A DNA stretch of 64,000 nt from Oscillospiraceae bacterium (GTDB lineage Bacteria > Bacillota > Clostridia > Oscillospirales > Acutalibacteraceae): positions 62,001-126,000 of the forward strand of contig CAJTCS010000003.1 of assembly GCA_910574995.1 (NCBI GenBank), read 5' to 3'. Below are positions 54,065-63,254 of the stretch, piece by piece. The notes beneath the pieces are model-generated. The model was given only the letters and a program-made list of their open reading frames with translations, was not told the DNA's origin and ran no database searches. The first letter of the stretch is position 1. Every line of letters starts with the position of its first letter. The translations under genes and the position numbers were made by a program.

Positions 54065-54105
54065 AAAGGGCGGCACAGGCTGAAAAGCTGTGCCGCCCTT
54101 TTTTG
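54065..54105 (+). terminator. Terminator of the ribosomal operon
   Basis: AAGGGCGGCACAG pairs with CTGTGCCGCCCTT, followed by TTTTTTG; it may also serve the opposing CBS gene. Confidence 0.9.
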
Positions 54106-54111
54106 TCTGCT

Positions 54112-54837
54112 TCAGTCCAAGTCGCCCAGCACGTCCCAAGGGGTCAGGACGCCCAGCAGCCGTTGATCCTGCTTCCCGTCTTCTGTGATGAAAATGACGG
54201 AGATGCGCTGGTTGCGGCCCTTCACGGTCTCGAACATGCCCCGCACGGTCAGGTAACCGGTGTCACGGGGGACGAAAGCGTAATTCTCCGTGTGTTTTGC
54301 CAGGGATATATATTCATGCAGGTCTGCCACCGTGGTCTCCGGCGTAATGCCTTTCCCCCGGCTGGCCAGTAGGTAACGCATCATGGCGCCCGCGCTGAAA
54401 ACCCCTTGAAAGCTACCGCTTTCCATTACCGGAACATGGGAGAAGCCGTTCTTGTCCATAACCTCCATAACCCGCAGGACCTTCTGATGGGGGGCGGCTT
54501 TCATTACCTGCTCGCCCCGGGTGGCAAATTCTATGGCCAACGGGGGCCTGCGCACATAATCCAATACCTCCTGCATAGCTTCCATCAAGGGTACGGAAGG
54601 CTCCGCTACCGGGATCCCCTGCAGATTCGCATTGTGCGTCAACAGGTTGCGCAGTTCCCGGCATACGTTCAGTTTGTCCCGGATGGGCGCGCTCTCCTGG
54701 TCTTTTGTAAACTCGAACACCACGCTGGAGCACCGCCGGCGGGCCGCTTTGTATTTATCCTCCAGCGCCTCTTCCAGCCTTTTGTACATGTCCAGGAATT
54801 CGTGCACCCGGCTCTCGCTCCGTCCCATTCCCCACAT
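54112..54837 (-). CDS. CBS-domain protein
   Basis: 241 residues. The N-terminal ~100 residues are helical with VCRELRNLLTHNANLQG (an R-N-x-x-x-H-N motif also seen in HEPN/DUF4145-like helical domains; weak resemblance). Two CBS motifs follow (LRVMEVMDKNGFSHVPVMESGSFQGVFSA and FVPRDTGYLTVRGMFETV ... LLGVLTPWDVL), which usually bind adenyl nucleotides. Probably a sensor; its partner is unknown. Confidence 0.8.
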   Translation of the reverse strand: MWGMGRSESRVHEFLDMYKRLEEALEDKYKAARRRCSSVVFEFTKDQESAPIRDKLNVCRELRNLLTHNANLQGIPVAEPSVPLMEAMQEVLDYVRRPPLAIEFATRGEQVMKAAPHQKVLRVMEVMDKNGFSHVPVMESGSFQGVFSAGAMMRYLLASRGKGITPETTVADLHEYISLAKHTENYAFVPRDTGYLTVRGMFETVKGRNQRISVIFITEDGKQDQRLLGVLTPWDVLGDLD

Positions 54838-54913
54838 CTCCTTTCCAAAATCCTATCGCGTCCTAAGCCCTCCCTGGGGAAACGGCCCCCAACAAAAACC
54901 TATCCAAAGTCTT

Positions 54914-55861
54914 TCAATGGTTTATCCCTGGCTTTGGCCCTTCCAATATGAAAGGCTGCAGCCAGTCAAGTACGTCGGCATAAACCCGCTCTTTGCCCCG
55001 CTCGTTTAACACCTCGTGGCGCATGCCAGGGTATAGCTTCAGCTGGACCTGGGCGCAGCCCGCGTCCATAAGGGCCTGGGCAACCTGGCGCGGGCCCGCG
55101 CCGTAATTGCCCACAGGGTCTTCTTCCCCGGCAATAAGGAAGACCGGGAGGCCCTTTGGCACCTTTTGGGCCCATTGGGGGGAAGTTACCTCGGTAAGGC
55201 CGGTGAATAAGTCAAAATAGCCAGAGGCGGTGAAGAGGAAGCCGCACATGGCGTCCGCGTCGAAGTCCAGGCAGACCTGGTCTACGGAGGAAAGCCAGGC
55301 GGATTTGCTCACAGGGTCCTGGATACGTTTGTTATAGCCGGCTGTGGCAATTTTATCCAGCAGCCTGCCGGAAGACCGGGGCCCCCGCAGCCTGCACTGC
55401 ATGGCGGCCATAGCCTTGCCGGCCCGGATAGCCGGGTTCTCCCCCATGGTGCCGCACAAAACGCATCCCCGCAGGCGTTGGCCGAAACGGGTAAGGTAGG
55501 AGCGGGACAGGAAAGAGCCCATGCTGTGGCCGAAGAGGAACAGGGGCAGGCCGGGGTTGCTTTCCGCAGCCTGGTCCATCAGGGCGTTTATATCCTGGAC
55601 AACGTACTCCCACCCGTTGCGGGCGGCAAAGTACCCCTGCTGCCGGGCGGACATGCCATGGCCCGCATGGTCGTTGGCGTAGACCGCAAAGCCATGGCCT
55701 GCCAAGAAACGGGCAAAGAGGTCGTAGCGGCCGCTGTGCTCGGCCATGCCGTGTACCAGCTCTATCACCGCCTGGGGCTTTTCCGGCTGCCAGCTGCGGG
55801 AGAAGATCTCCCCTTCGCCGCTGGAGGCCGGACGGGTCCATTCCGTATAAGAAACAGCCAT
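54914..55861 (-). CDS. Alpha/beta-hydrolase, monoacylglycerol-lipase-like
   Basis: 315 residues from the ATG at 55861 (GGAGGAGAGATGCAGC upstream). VIELVHGMAEHSGRYDLFARFLAGHGFAVYANDHAGHG, the nucleophile elbow FLFGHSMGSF, IAGEEDPVGNYG and the His in YPGMRHEVLNE form the lysophospholipase/MGLL pattern (Hydrolase_4). No signal peptide. Confidence 0.9.
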   Translation of the reverse strand: MAVSYTEWTRPASSGEGEIFSRSWQPEKPQAVIELVHGMAEHSGRYDLFARFLAGHGFAVYANDHAGHGMSARQQGYFAARNGWEYVVQDINALMDQAAESNPGLPLFLFGHSMGSFLSRSYLTRFGQRLRGCVLCGTMGENPAIRAGKAMAAMQCRLRGPRSSGRLLDKIATAGYNKRIQDPVSKSAWLSSVDQVCLDFDADAMCGFLFTASGYFDLFTGLTEVTSPQWAQKVPKGLPVFLIAGEEDPVGNYGAGPRQVAQALMDAGCAQVQLKLYPGMRHEVLNERGKERVYADVLDWLQPFILEGPKPGINH

Positions 55862-56033
55862 GCTGCATCTCTCCTCCTTTTGTGTCCTGAAATGGGCGGC
55901 GCGCCGCCCGCCGCTGTCTCTATGATAGCGCAAATCAGAGGCAAATGCAACTGGTTTTTTGTTGCATTTGCCAGGGCGCTATGGTATACTAAGAAAGAAC
56001 ATCACAAAAAGGATGGAGGTGCGCGCGAAGGCG

Positions 56034-56501
56034 ATGAACCGTGAAAACAAACGCCGGCGATACGAAAAGGGGTACTATAAAACCCATGACTGCCAGGAGG
56101 TGTTCACCTGCAAGGTATGCGGCCGGGAGGTAGTGCCCGGAGGCGCGGGCAGCGGCCACCGCAACCATTGTCCCAACTGCCTTTCCAGCCTGCATGTAGA
56201 CATGGAACCCGGGGATAGGGCTTCAGACTGCGGGGGCGTGATGGAGCCTATCGCGGTATGGGTGCGCCACAACGGTGAGTGGGCCATTGTACACCGGTGC
56301 AAGCGGTGCGGGGCGTTAAGCTCGAACCGGGTGCTGGCAGACGACAACCCCATGAAACTGATGTCTATTGCCCTGAAGCCCCTGGCGTGCCCGCCTTTCC
56401 CGTTGGAGCGGATTGAGGAGCTGACCGCCCTTATGGGCGGCGAGGGCAGCCTGCCCCAGCGGCCACAGGAAGAGGAAGGGCGGGAAACCGGCAGTTCTTA
56501 A
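56034..56501 (+). CDS. RNHCP-domain protein
   Basis: 155 residues from the ATG at 56034; an in-frame GTG at 56019 is also possible given GGAGGT just before. Cysteine motifs FTCKVCGREV, SGHRNHCPNCLSSLH and RCKRCGALSSNR match the RNHCP family (named after its motif), predicted to bind zinc and possibly RNA. Function unknown. Confidence 0.85.
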   Translation: MNRENKRRRYEKGYYKTHDCQEVFTCKVCGREVVPGGAGSGHRNHCPNCLSSLHVDMEPGDRASDCGGVMEPIAVWVRHNGEWAIVHRCKRCGALSSNRVLADDNPMKLMSIALKPLACPPFPLERIEELTALMGGEGSLPQRPQEEEGRETGSS

Positions 56502-56566
56502 AAAGCCGGTTTCCCGCAAAAGGGGCCTAGGAGTCTGGGGATGTAATTTTTGGAGGGATGGGACCG

Positions 56567-57862
56567 ATGAAAAAGAGGATCGTTTCGATCGTGTTGGCGT
56601 TGTGCGTGGCGCTGACAGCAGCCCCCGCGTGGGCGGCGAAGGAGAACGTGGACCGCCACAAGGCGGTCAAAGCGGAATGGGCCGACGTAGTAAGGCGCTG
56701 CAGCGGCCACACCGAGTATCTGGATAAATTCGGCGTGACCAGGGCCAAGCTGGTGCAAGAGCTTTCCTCACACGAGCATGACAGCTATTACCTGGGCACC
56801 CCCGTTATAGGGGGCGACTGGCAGTCTCCCAACGGGGACTGCTCTTATAATGGCTGGCCGGGCATGAACTGCGCGGGCTTTGTGGGCTATGTGCTGCGCA
56901 AAAGCGGCCTGGACGCCAGCGCCGCCCTGAACACCATTTTCAAAAGCCCTACCTGGACCCGGTGGGGCAGCGGCCTGCCCTGGGACGGCCTTTCCAGCGC
57001 CAGCAATTATATCAGTTTGGTAGAATACGGCAACCTGGTCTCCTATGTCTATCCCACCCGGGACGCCATGCTGGCTGGGGGCAAGGCGGAGAAGGGGGAC
57101 CTGGTACTGCGTTTCTGGACAGACGTTTTTGAGGGGGGGTATAACGACAACCACCTGATGATCTTCTGGGGGGACAGGGCCAACGAGAACAAGGTGTGGC
57201 AAAGCTCCGCGGGCAGCAACCATATAGGCCCCATGACAAACGACGACGCCTCTTTTTTCATCCTGATCAAGTTCGCCCCAGAAAAGCCTAAGCCAAAGCC
57301 TACCTTTGCCGGGTTCACAGATGTAAAGAAAAGCGACTGGTTTTCAGGCGCGGTGCAGTTCGTGAAGGACAATGGGCACATGTCTGGTATTGGGGATTCC
57401 CTTTTTGCCCCAGAAGCGGCCGTTACCCGGGCCCAGGCGGCCCAGGTGCTGTACAACATGGCGGGCCGTCCCGGCCTAAACGGGGATACCGCCCCTTTCC
57501 GGGATATCCAGGGCCATTGGGGACAGGATGCCGTCATATGGGCCTATAAGGCCGGGGTGGCCAGGGGCACGGCGGAGGACCAGTTTTCCCCAGACAGCCC
57601 CGTTACCCGGGAACAGATGGCGCTTTTTTTCAGGCAGTTCAAGTACTTTGCCTCCGGGGCCAGTGAACCGGTCGATATTTCCAGCTTGGAAAATTATTTC
57701 GACGCCGGTTATATCAGCCCTTGGGCTTTGGAGGGCATGGCCTGGGCCCTGCAATGCGGCCTGCTTTCGGGGAAAGGGGACCGGGTGTTGGATCCCCAGG
57801 GGCTGTGTACCCGCGCCCAGCTGGCCCAGCTTATCTGGAATTTTTCCACAAAGTGCCTGTAA
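56567..57862 (+). CDS. Secreted NlpC/P60-like protein with SLH domains
   Basis: 431 residues from the ATG at 56567 (the ATG at 56558 touches GGAGGG). The signal peptide is MKKRIVSIVLALCVALTAAPAWA. The middle domain has NGWPGMNCAGFVGYVLRKSG (likely catalytic Cys) and YNDNHLMIFWGD (His), a cysteine-peptidase arrangement. From about residue 245 three SLH repeats anchor it to wall polymer (FTDVKKSDWFSGAVQFVKDN, FRDIQGHWGQDAVIWAYKAG, SPWALEGMAWALQCGL). Probably cuts or remodels peptidoglycan. Confidence 0.85.
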   Translation: MKKRIVSIVLALCVALTAAPAWAAKENVDRHKAVKAEWADVVRRCSGHTEYLDKFGVTRAKLVQELSSHEHDSYYLGTPVIGGDWQSPNGDCSYNGWPGMNCAGFVGYVLRKSGLDASAALNTIFKSPTWTRWGSGLPWDGLSSASNYISLVEYGNLVSYVYPTRDAMLAGGKAEKGDLVLRFWTDVFEGGYNDNHLMIFWGDRANENKVWQSSAGSNHIGPMTNDDASFFILIKFAPEKPKPKPTFAGFTDVKKSDWFSGAVQFVKDNGHMSGIGDSLFAPEAAVTRAQAAQVLYNMAGRPGLNGDTAPFRDIQGHWGQDAVIWAYKAGVARGTAEDQFSPDSPVTREQMALFFRQFKYFASGASEPVDISSLENYFDAGYISPWALEGMAWALQCGLLSGKGDRVLDPQGLCTRAQLAQLIWNFSTKCL

Positions 57863-57915
57863 AGGATATAAAGAAAACGTGAAGCTCTGCACATATTCCC
57901 CGATCCTTCCCCGGC

Positions 57916-57944
57916 TTGACGGGTTTCACAAAAACCACTATAAT
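57916..57944 (+). promoter_or_regulatory. Promoter of rnr
   Basis: TTGACG (57916-57921), 17-bp spacer, TATAAT (57939-57944). Confidence 0.75.
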
Positions 57945-58035
57945 TGTATAGATGTAAAAGAAAAACGTGGGGGATGAGCGCGGCATGGCCGGCGGCCCCC
58001 GCCGCAGCGGGGAGAGGCCCCGGGAAAGAGATGTT

Positions 58036-60231
58036 ATGGAACGGAGAAGATTTGGGAACCGGAAAATCCGGGGTGGGGGCAGAAGCCTTGCCTCTGCCCA
58101 GACTTACGAGCTGCCCAGCGCGGCGAAAACGATTGAAGAGCGGCTGGTGGTACAGGCATTAAAGCGGTGCGGGGGCGACGGCGTACCCTCTAAATCCTTG
58201 ATGCGGGAAGCGGGCGTCTCAGACAAATATGCCTTTTACGAGGCGCTGCACGCGCTGAAGGAAGCCGGGGAGGTTACAGTGGACAAGGACCACTGGGTGA
58301 AGCTAGCGTCCCGCTCGGGGGATATGGAGGCTACGCTGGTGTCCCTGTCGGAAAAATTCGGCTTTGCCAAGCCGAAGGTGGGCGCAGAGGACATTTTTAT
58401 CCCTGGCAGTGCCCTGAACGGCGCTTTTGTAGGGGATGAGATCATCGTGGGCGACCTGCAGAAACGGGACCGGGGACCCAGCGGCCGGGTGAAGCGCATT
58501 GTTTCCCGCAGCCAGAACCCGATGACCGGCACCGTGCATGTGGATGAACACGGCGCGCGGGTGACCCCTGACGGGGCCGTGCGGTTCGATATGCAGGTGG
58601 CCCCAGGCAAGCTGCAGGGGGCCAAGGACGGGGACAAGGTGCTTATCGCCCCGAAAATGGACGGCCGGGGGGACTGGTCCTTGTGCGAGGTGCGGAATAT
58701 TTTTGGCAGCGGCGGCCGGGCCCGGGTGTGCGCCGACGCCATCATCGAGCGGTGCGGCATCCCCACCGTGTTCCCCCCAGAGGTATTGGCCCAGGCGGAG
58801 GGGATCTCCAACATGGCGGTGACCGAGGAGGACATTGCCAGCCGCCTGGACCTGCGGGACTGGCCCATCTTCACCATAGACAGCGCCGACGCCAAAGACC
58901 TGGACGACGCAGTGTCCGCGGAAAAGACGGAATATGGCTATCAATTGGGGGTGCACATTGCCGACGTATCCCACTATGTGAAAGCCAAGACGCCCATTGA
59001 CGGGGAAGCGTATAAGCGGGGCACTTCTGTTTATTTTGCAGACCGGGTTATCCCCATGCTGCCCGAGGCCCTCTCCAACGGGGTGTGCTCTTTGAACGCG
59101 GGGACGGACAAGCTGACTTTTTCCGCCTTGATGGAGTTCGACTTCGAAGGCAACATGACTGGGTATGCTTTCCACAAGTCCGTTATCAATTCCAAGGTGC
59201 GGGGCGTATATAGCGAGGTAAACCAGATATTGGCGGGCACGGCCGGGCCGGAGCTGTTGGAAAAATACGCGCCTGTCCAGGAGAGCCTGGCCTGTACGAA
59301 AGAGCTGGCCGACCTGCTGGGCCAGCGGGCCAAGGCACGGGGCGAGATGGATCTTTCCAGCGACGAGACCAAGTTCGTGCTGGACGAAAACGGCGTGTGT
59401 ATCGACCTGCTGCCCCGCACTACCGGGGAGGCTGAGCAGCTTATCGAACAGCTGATGATCGCAGCCAATATCGCCGCCGCCAAGGCTTCCCTGGACGCGG
59501 AGGTGCCGTTCCTGTACCGGGTGCACGAGCGGCCCCAGCCCGACCGGGTGGTAGAGTTGTACGAGCTGCTGGACAAGCTGGGCATCCCCTGTAAGGAACT
59601 GAAAAAGGGTGAGCCAACCACGCTGGACTTTGCCGCCGTATTGGACCGGGTGAAGGGCAGCCCCCGGGGGCCGCTGGTAAACCAGCGCATCTTGCGTACC
59701 ATGGAAAAGGCCAAGTATAACCATAAAGAACTGGGCCATTTCGGCCTGGCCCTGGGGGAATACAGCCACTTCACCTCCCCCATCCGCCGCTATCCGGACA
59801 CCTCGATCCACCGCATCCTCACCGACCTGGTGGGCGGCGTGGACAAGGAAACAATCCGCAGGCGCTACCGGGTGTTCGCTGAGGAATCGGCGGCGGAGTC
59901 TTCTAAAAACGAGGTGCGGGCCGTTACCGGCGAACGGGACGCGGAAGACTGCTATATGGCGGAATATATGCGGGCCCACCTGGGGGAGCACCACGTGGGG
60001 GTTATCAGCGGGGTGACGCCCAAGGGGGTGTTCGTCAAGCTGCAGAATAACGCGGAGGGTTTTATCAGCCTCAGCGATTTTGAAAACTGTGACTTTGAGT
60101 TTGACGGGGAGATTTGCCACAAGGACCACCGTTCGGGGCGGGTGCTGATGATGGGGGACGAGCTGGCAATCATCGTAGCGGCGGCAGACGTGGCCACCGG
60201 GCGCATCGACTTTATGCCTGAAGAGGCATAA
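58036..60231 (+). CDS. rnr: Ribonuclease R
   Basis: 731 residues from ATG 58036; a GTG at 57967 gives a longer form. An N-terminal winged-helix region (LVVQALKRCGGDGVPSKSLM), cold-shock domains with FVGDEIIVGDLQKRDRG, the RNB catalytic core with TIDSADAKDLDDAV (four Asp metal ligands), HIADVSHYV and SHFTSPIRRYPDTSIHR, and a C-terminal S1 domain (GVISGVTPKGVFVKLQNNAEGFISL) are in order. It is a 3'-5' exoribonuclease of structured RNA. smpB, often a neighbour, is not here. Confidence 0.95.
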   Translation: MERRRFGNRKIRGGGRSLASAQTYELPSAAKTIEERLVVQALKRCGGDGVPSKSLMREAGVSDKYAFYEALHALKEAGEVTVDKDHWVKLASRSGDMEATLVSLSEKFGFAKPKVGAEDIFIPGSALNGAFVGDEIIVGDLQKRDRGPSGRVKRIVSRSQNPMTGTVHVDEHGARVTPDGAVRFDMQVAPGKLQGAKDGDKVLIAPKMDGRGDWSLCEVRNIFGSGGRARVCADAIIERCGIPTVFPPEVLAQAEGISNMAVTEEDIASRLDLRDWPIFTIDSADAKDLDDAVSAEKTEYGYQLGVHIADVSHYVKAKTPIDGEAYKRGTSVYFADRVIPMLPEALSNGVCSLNAGTDKLTFSALMEFDFEGNMTGYAFHKSVINSKVRGVYSEVNQILAGTAGPELLEKYAPVQESLACTKELADLLGQRAKARGEMDLSSDETKFVLDENGVCIDLLPRTTGEAEQLIEQLMIAANIAAAKASLDAEVPFLYRVHERPQPDRVVELYELLDKLGIPCKELKKGEPTTLDFAAVLDRVKGSPRGPLVNQRILRTMEKAKYNHKELGHFGLALGEYSHFTSPIRRYPDTSIHRILTDLVGGVDKETIRRRYRVFAEESAAESSKNEVRAVTGERDAEDCYMAEYMRAHLGEHHVGVISGVTPKGVFVKLQNNAEGFISLSDFENCDFEFDGEICHKDHRSGRVLMMGDELAIIVAAADVATGRIDFMPEEA

Positions 60232-60294
60232 AGCGCGGGGGCTTGTTCATATTATAGGACTGACCATAATCTGGAAAAGGAAAGGGCAGTCCGT

Positions 60295-60471
60295 ATGAAA
60301 AGCTTTGTGCTGTCCGCGCTGTTGGGCCTGGGGGCCCTGGCGCTGGTGAACCTGTGTGGGGCGTACACAGGGGTGTTCGTGCCGGTGAACCGCCTCAGCC
60401 TGCTCATGTCCGGCCTGCTGGGCATTCCTGGGGTGACGCTGCTGGTGATCGCCGATACGTTCCTGCTATAG
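60295..60471 (+). CDS. bofA: BofA-family sporulation protein
   Basis: 58 residues in two hydrophobic helices (MKSFVLSALLGLGALALVNL; VFVPVNRLSLLMSGLLGIPG; VTLLVIADTFLL). N-x-L-S-x-L-x-x-G-x-L-G-I-P-G-V is the BofA motif. In Bacillus, BofA holds the SpoIVFB protease inactive until sigma-K is needed, so this suggests an endospore former. A terminator follows. Confidence 0.8.
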   Translation: MKSFVLSALLGLGALALVNLCGAYTGVFVPVNRLSLLMSGLLGIPGVTLLVIADTFLL

Positions 60472-60507
60472 AAAGAAAGGGCGGCCTGCTGGGCTGCCCT
60501 TTTCTTT
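60472..60507 (+). terminator. Terminator after bofA
   Basis: AAAGAAAGGGCGGCC pairs with GGCTGCCCTTTTCTTT. The ~130 bp beyond hold nothing clear until the next promoter. Confidence 0.75.
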
Positions 60508-60636
60508 AAATTTCTTGCAACCCGTTACTTTTTGGCCGCCTGCGCCGTCTAATCGGGTGAGAAGGAACTGTAAGGGGTGGTTTTCGAACAGCCCCTGGCC
60601 AGGGATGTAAAACTTTTTGTACGCGCCCCCTTTGTC

Positions 60637-60666
60637 TTGACTTCCTTTTTGCCACTGTGATATCAT
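60637..60666 (+). promoter_or_regulatory. Promoter of the SLH-transglutaminase gene
   Basis: TTGACT (60637-60642), 18-bp spacer, TATCAT (60661-60666). It is nearly the same sequence as the promoter at 62428-62457 (25 of 30 bases identical). Confidence 0.75.
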
Positions 60667-60851
60667 AAAGTGGTCAAGCCTTGGGACGCCCTTCCCGTCG
60701 GGCCCCGGAAGGGGGCGGCCTTGCAATATAGAAGCCTGCACCCGCAGCCATCGCGCACGGCTCTGAAGTTTTTTGCGCCGGCGGTTATTGCATTTGCTTA
60801 ACAGGCTATGCAGAGGCAGGTTTGGATACCTTGAATGGAGGACATTGGGAT

Positions 60852-62387
60852 ATGGAAAAGTGGAAAAAACTGGTAATCGGGCTGCTGGCGGCAGTCCTGC
60901 TTTTGTCTGTAATGCCTTTTTCCGCAGTGGCGGCAGAGGGGATGGATATGCCTGCCCCGGAAGAGGGGGTACAGGAACTGGATGGGGCGTTTCCAGAACC
61001 CGGCGCGGATGATCCCGGCGCAGACATGCCGGATAATGGCGCGCCTGTTGGCCCAAACCCTGACGAGGGGCCGGGAGAGGCCCCAGAAGAACCTGGGGAA
61101 GGTCTGGAGGAATCGGATCCTATCGAGCCCGCCCCAGAGGGGCGGCCGCAGTTGGAGACGGAGGCGCATCGGGTATACATACGGGGCAGCGGGGACCAGG
61201 TCAACCCCGACCAGGCGTTGACCCGCGCAGAGGCGGCGCAGGTTGTCTATTCCCTGCTGCGGGAACCCCCGGAAAAAGTTCCAGGGAGCCGTTTCCCGGA
61301 TGTGGCCGAGGGCCAGTGGTACGCGGGCGTAGTCAACGCTATGACGGACACGGGCCTGCTGTACGGCTATGACAACGGTAATTTCGGCCCTATGGACCAT
61401 ATTTCCCGGGCGGAGTTTGTGGCCATCCTTGCCCGGTGCGTAGAGCCGGAAGAGGCCGTGCTGGATTTCCCAGACGTTTCCCCAGACCACTGGGCCTATA
61501 AGCAGTTGGCGACCGCTGTGGCCAAGGGCTGGCTGTTCGGCAAGGACGGCGGCACCCTGCAGCCGGACGCGGACGTCACCCGGGCCGAGGCGGTGTCCAT
61601 CTGTAACCGCGCCATGGGCCGCGGCAAGGGTTCGCGGGACGCATTGACCCGGGAAGGGGACGTCCTGCAATTCCTGGACCTGCCCCCTACCCACTGGGCC
61701 TATTACGATATTATGGAGGCGTCGCTGCCCCACGCCCCTGAAATCACGGAGGCAGGGGAGAGGTGGCTTTCCTACCAGGTGCCGGCCGCACAGCGCGCCC
61801 CAGGCTATTATAACCTGGACGGGGAACTGTATTGCGTGGACAGCAGCGGGCACTATGTCCATAGCGCGTCCATCGGCTTGCTGCAATTTGACAGCCGGGG
61901 GCGCTATACCAGCGGCAATGTTTTACTGGACCAGCGTTTAACCGCCATTGTGCAGCGGGAGGGCGTGGAAGGGGACAGCCAGTACAACAACCTGCGCCGG
62001 ATGTACCAGTATGTCATGAACCGCTGCTCGTACCGGGCGAACAGCTTTGTGGCCGAGGGTTCTGCCGGCTGGGAGCCCCAGCGGGCCTTGGATATGCTGG
62101 GGCGCCAAGGGCGGGGGAATTGCTACGACTATGCGGCCTTGTTTACCATGCTGGCCCGGAAGCTGGGCTACCAGGCCCGGGGGCAGTCTGGGTGGATACG
62201 TACAGCTGATTGGGATTGGGATGAGCATGGCTGGACCGAGATCACCTTAAACGGCCGCGCCTATTTTTGCGACCCGGAATTCCAGGGGGTGTATGTGCGC
62301 AGCCATGGGCTGGATTGGGATCTTTTTATGAAGCAATACGGTTCTACCCCCACTGGGTACCAGGTCCTCGGGCAAATTCTGCGCTGA
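60852..62387 (+). CDS. Secreted SLH-domain transglutaminase-like protein
   Basis: 511 residues from the ATG at 60852 (GGAGG about 11 nt upstream). Signal peptide KLVIGLLAAVLLLSVMPFSAVAA; an acidic Pro/Glu/Gly-rich linker to about residue 105; three SLH repeats (FPDVAEGQWYAGVVNAMTDT, FPDVSPDHWAYKQLATAVAK, FLDLPPTHWAYYDIMEAS). The C-terminal transglutaminase-like fold has GNCYDYAALFTMLARKLGY (Cys), DEHGWTEI (His) and FCDPEFQGVY (Asp), a full triad. Wall-bound; protease or cross-linking activity is possible. Confidence 0.87.
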   Translation: MEKWKKLVIGLLAAVLLLSVMPFSAVAAEGMDMPAPEEGVQELDGAFPEPGADDPGADMPDNGAPVGPNPDEGPGEAPEEPGEGLEESDPIEPAPEGRPQLETEAHRVYIRGSGDQVNPDQALTRAEAAQVVYSLLREPPEKVPGSRFPDVAEGQWYAGVVNAMTDTGLLYGYDNGNFGPMDHISRAEFVAILARCVEPEEAVLDFPDVSPDHWAYKQLATAVAKGWLFGKDGGTLQPDADVTRAEAVSICNRAMGRGKGSRDALTREGDVLQFLDLPPTHWAYYDIMEASLPHAPEITEAGERWLSYQVPAAQRAPGYYNLDGELYCVDSSGHYVHSASIGLLQFDSRGRYTSGNVLLDQRLTAIVQREGVEGDSQYNNLRRMYQYVMNRCSYRANSFVAEGSAGWEPQRALDMLGRQGRGNCYDYAALFTMLARKLGYQARGQSGWIRTADWDWDEHGWTEITLNGRAYFCDPEFQGVYVRSHGLDWDLFMKQYGSTPTGYQVLGQILR

Positions 62388-62427
62388 CAGGTTCCGGCAA
62401 AAAGCGGGTTCTTGCGCCTTTGCGCGC

Positions 62428-62457
62428 TTGACTTCCCTTTTCCCTCTGTGGTATGAT
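62428..62457 (+). promoter_or_regulatory. Promoter of the lipoprotein gene
   Basis: TTGACT (62428-62433), 18-bp spacer, TATGAT (62452-62457). Confidence 0.75.
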
Positions 62458-62584
62458 TAAAAAGCCCTATATATGAGGAAAGGGGCCATTTGAAGCTTTA
62501 AGAAGGACGTAAGCCCAATGGACACGGGAAATGAAGACGCGGGCTAGGCGTACAGCCGGCTTTGCAAGGAAAGGAATGGGTAAA

Positions 62585-63175
62585 ATGGAAACAGGTAAAA
62601 AATTTTCGTTAATGCTGCTGGCAGCTTTGCTGGCGCTTTCTTTGTGGGCGTGCGGCGGGGACAAGAAGGAGGAGGGCGCCCCCTCCCCCAGCCCAAGCCC
62701 CAGCGCCACGCCTACGGCGGCGCCCAGCCCAAGCCCCTCCGCAAAGCCAAAGGCCAGCCCTTCGGTGAAGCCAAGGGCCACCAAGAAGCCCAGCAGCACC
62801 GTTTCGAAGGAAGAGGAGAAGGAAGAGGCATCTTCTTCGGAAGAGGAAAGCCAGCCGGTATCCTCTGACGAGGACGAGGGCTATAAGGATTACCAGGCGG
62901 ACGGGACCCCGCCCCCCAACGAGACGATCGAGCCTGCCGAAGGGGACGAGCCCCCTGTTTCCTCCAAACAAGAGGAAGAAGAGCCCTCTGCCAGCCCTTA
63001 TGATTTTGTTGGCAGCGACGTAAACGCCCTGTACGGGGCCTTTGGCTATCCTGGCAGCACCAGCTATGCCAGCAGCTGCATGGGCCCAGGTGAAGACGGT
63101 ATCCTGTATTACGACGGCTTTACCGTGTATACCTATCGGGAGGACGGCGTGGAGACGATCCAAAGCGTAGAGTAA
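62585..63175 (+). CDS. Ser/Pro/Glu-rich lipoprotein
   Basis: 196 residues. The signal peptide ends in a lipobox ALSLWAC (Cys at residue 23). Residues ~30-140 are low-complexity (PSPSPSA, KPKASPSVKP, EEEKEEASSSEEE), probably an extended wall-spanning linker. The final ~60 residues form a small domain (DVNALYGAFGYPGSTSYASSC, DGILYYDGFTVYTYREDGVE) that may be the functional part. No family assigned. Confidence 0.8.
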   Translation: METGKKFSLMLLAALLALSLWACGGDKKEEGAPSPSPSPSATPTAAPSPSPSAKPKASPSVKPRATKKPSSTVSKEEEKEEASSSEEESQPVSSDEDEGYKDYQADGTPPPNETIEPAEGDEPPVSSKQEEEEPSASPYDFVGSDVNALYGAFGYPGSTSYASSCMGPGEDGILYYDGFTVYTYREDGVETIQSVE

Positions 63176-63182
63176 CAGCCTG

Positions 63183-63232
63183 TTGCCCCGCCCTGCGGCG
63201 CGCCATGCGCGGGGGCGGGGCATGTTTGTTTA
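63183..63232 (+). terminator. Terminator after the lipoprotein gene
   Basis: TGCCCCGCC ... GGCGGGGCA stem followed by TGTTTGTTT. Confidence 0.7.
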
Positions 63233-63254
63233 TATGGGGGAAGGGGGACAAGAT

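Noticed and set aside
62680-62860. Low-complexity Ser/Pro/Glu stretch as a tandem DNA repeat of interest
   Set aside because: Ordinary linker coding sequence in a lipoprotein.
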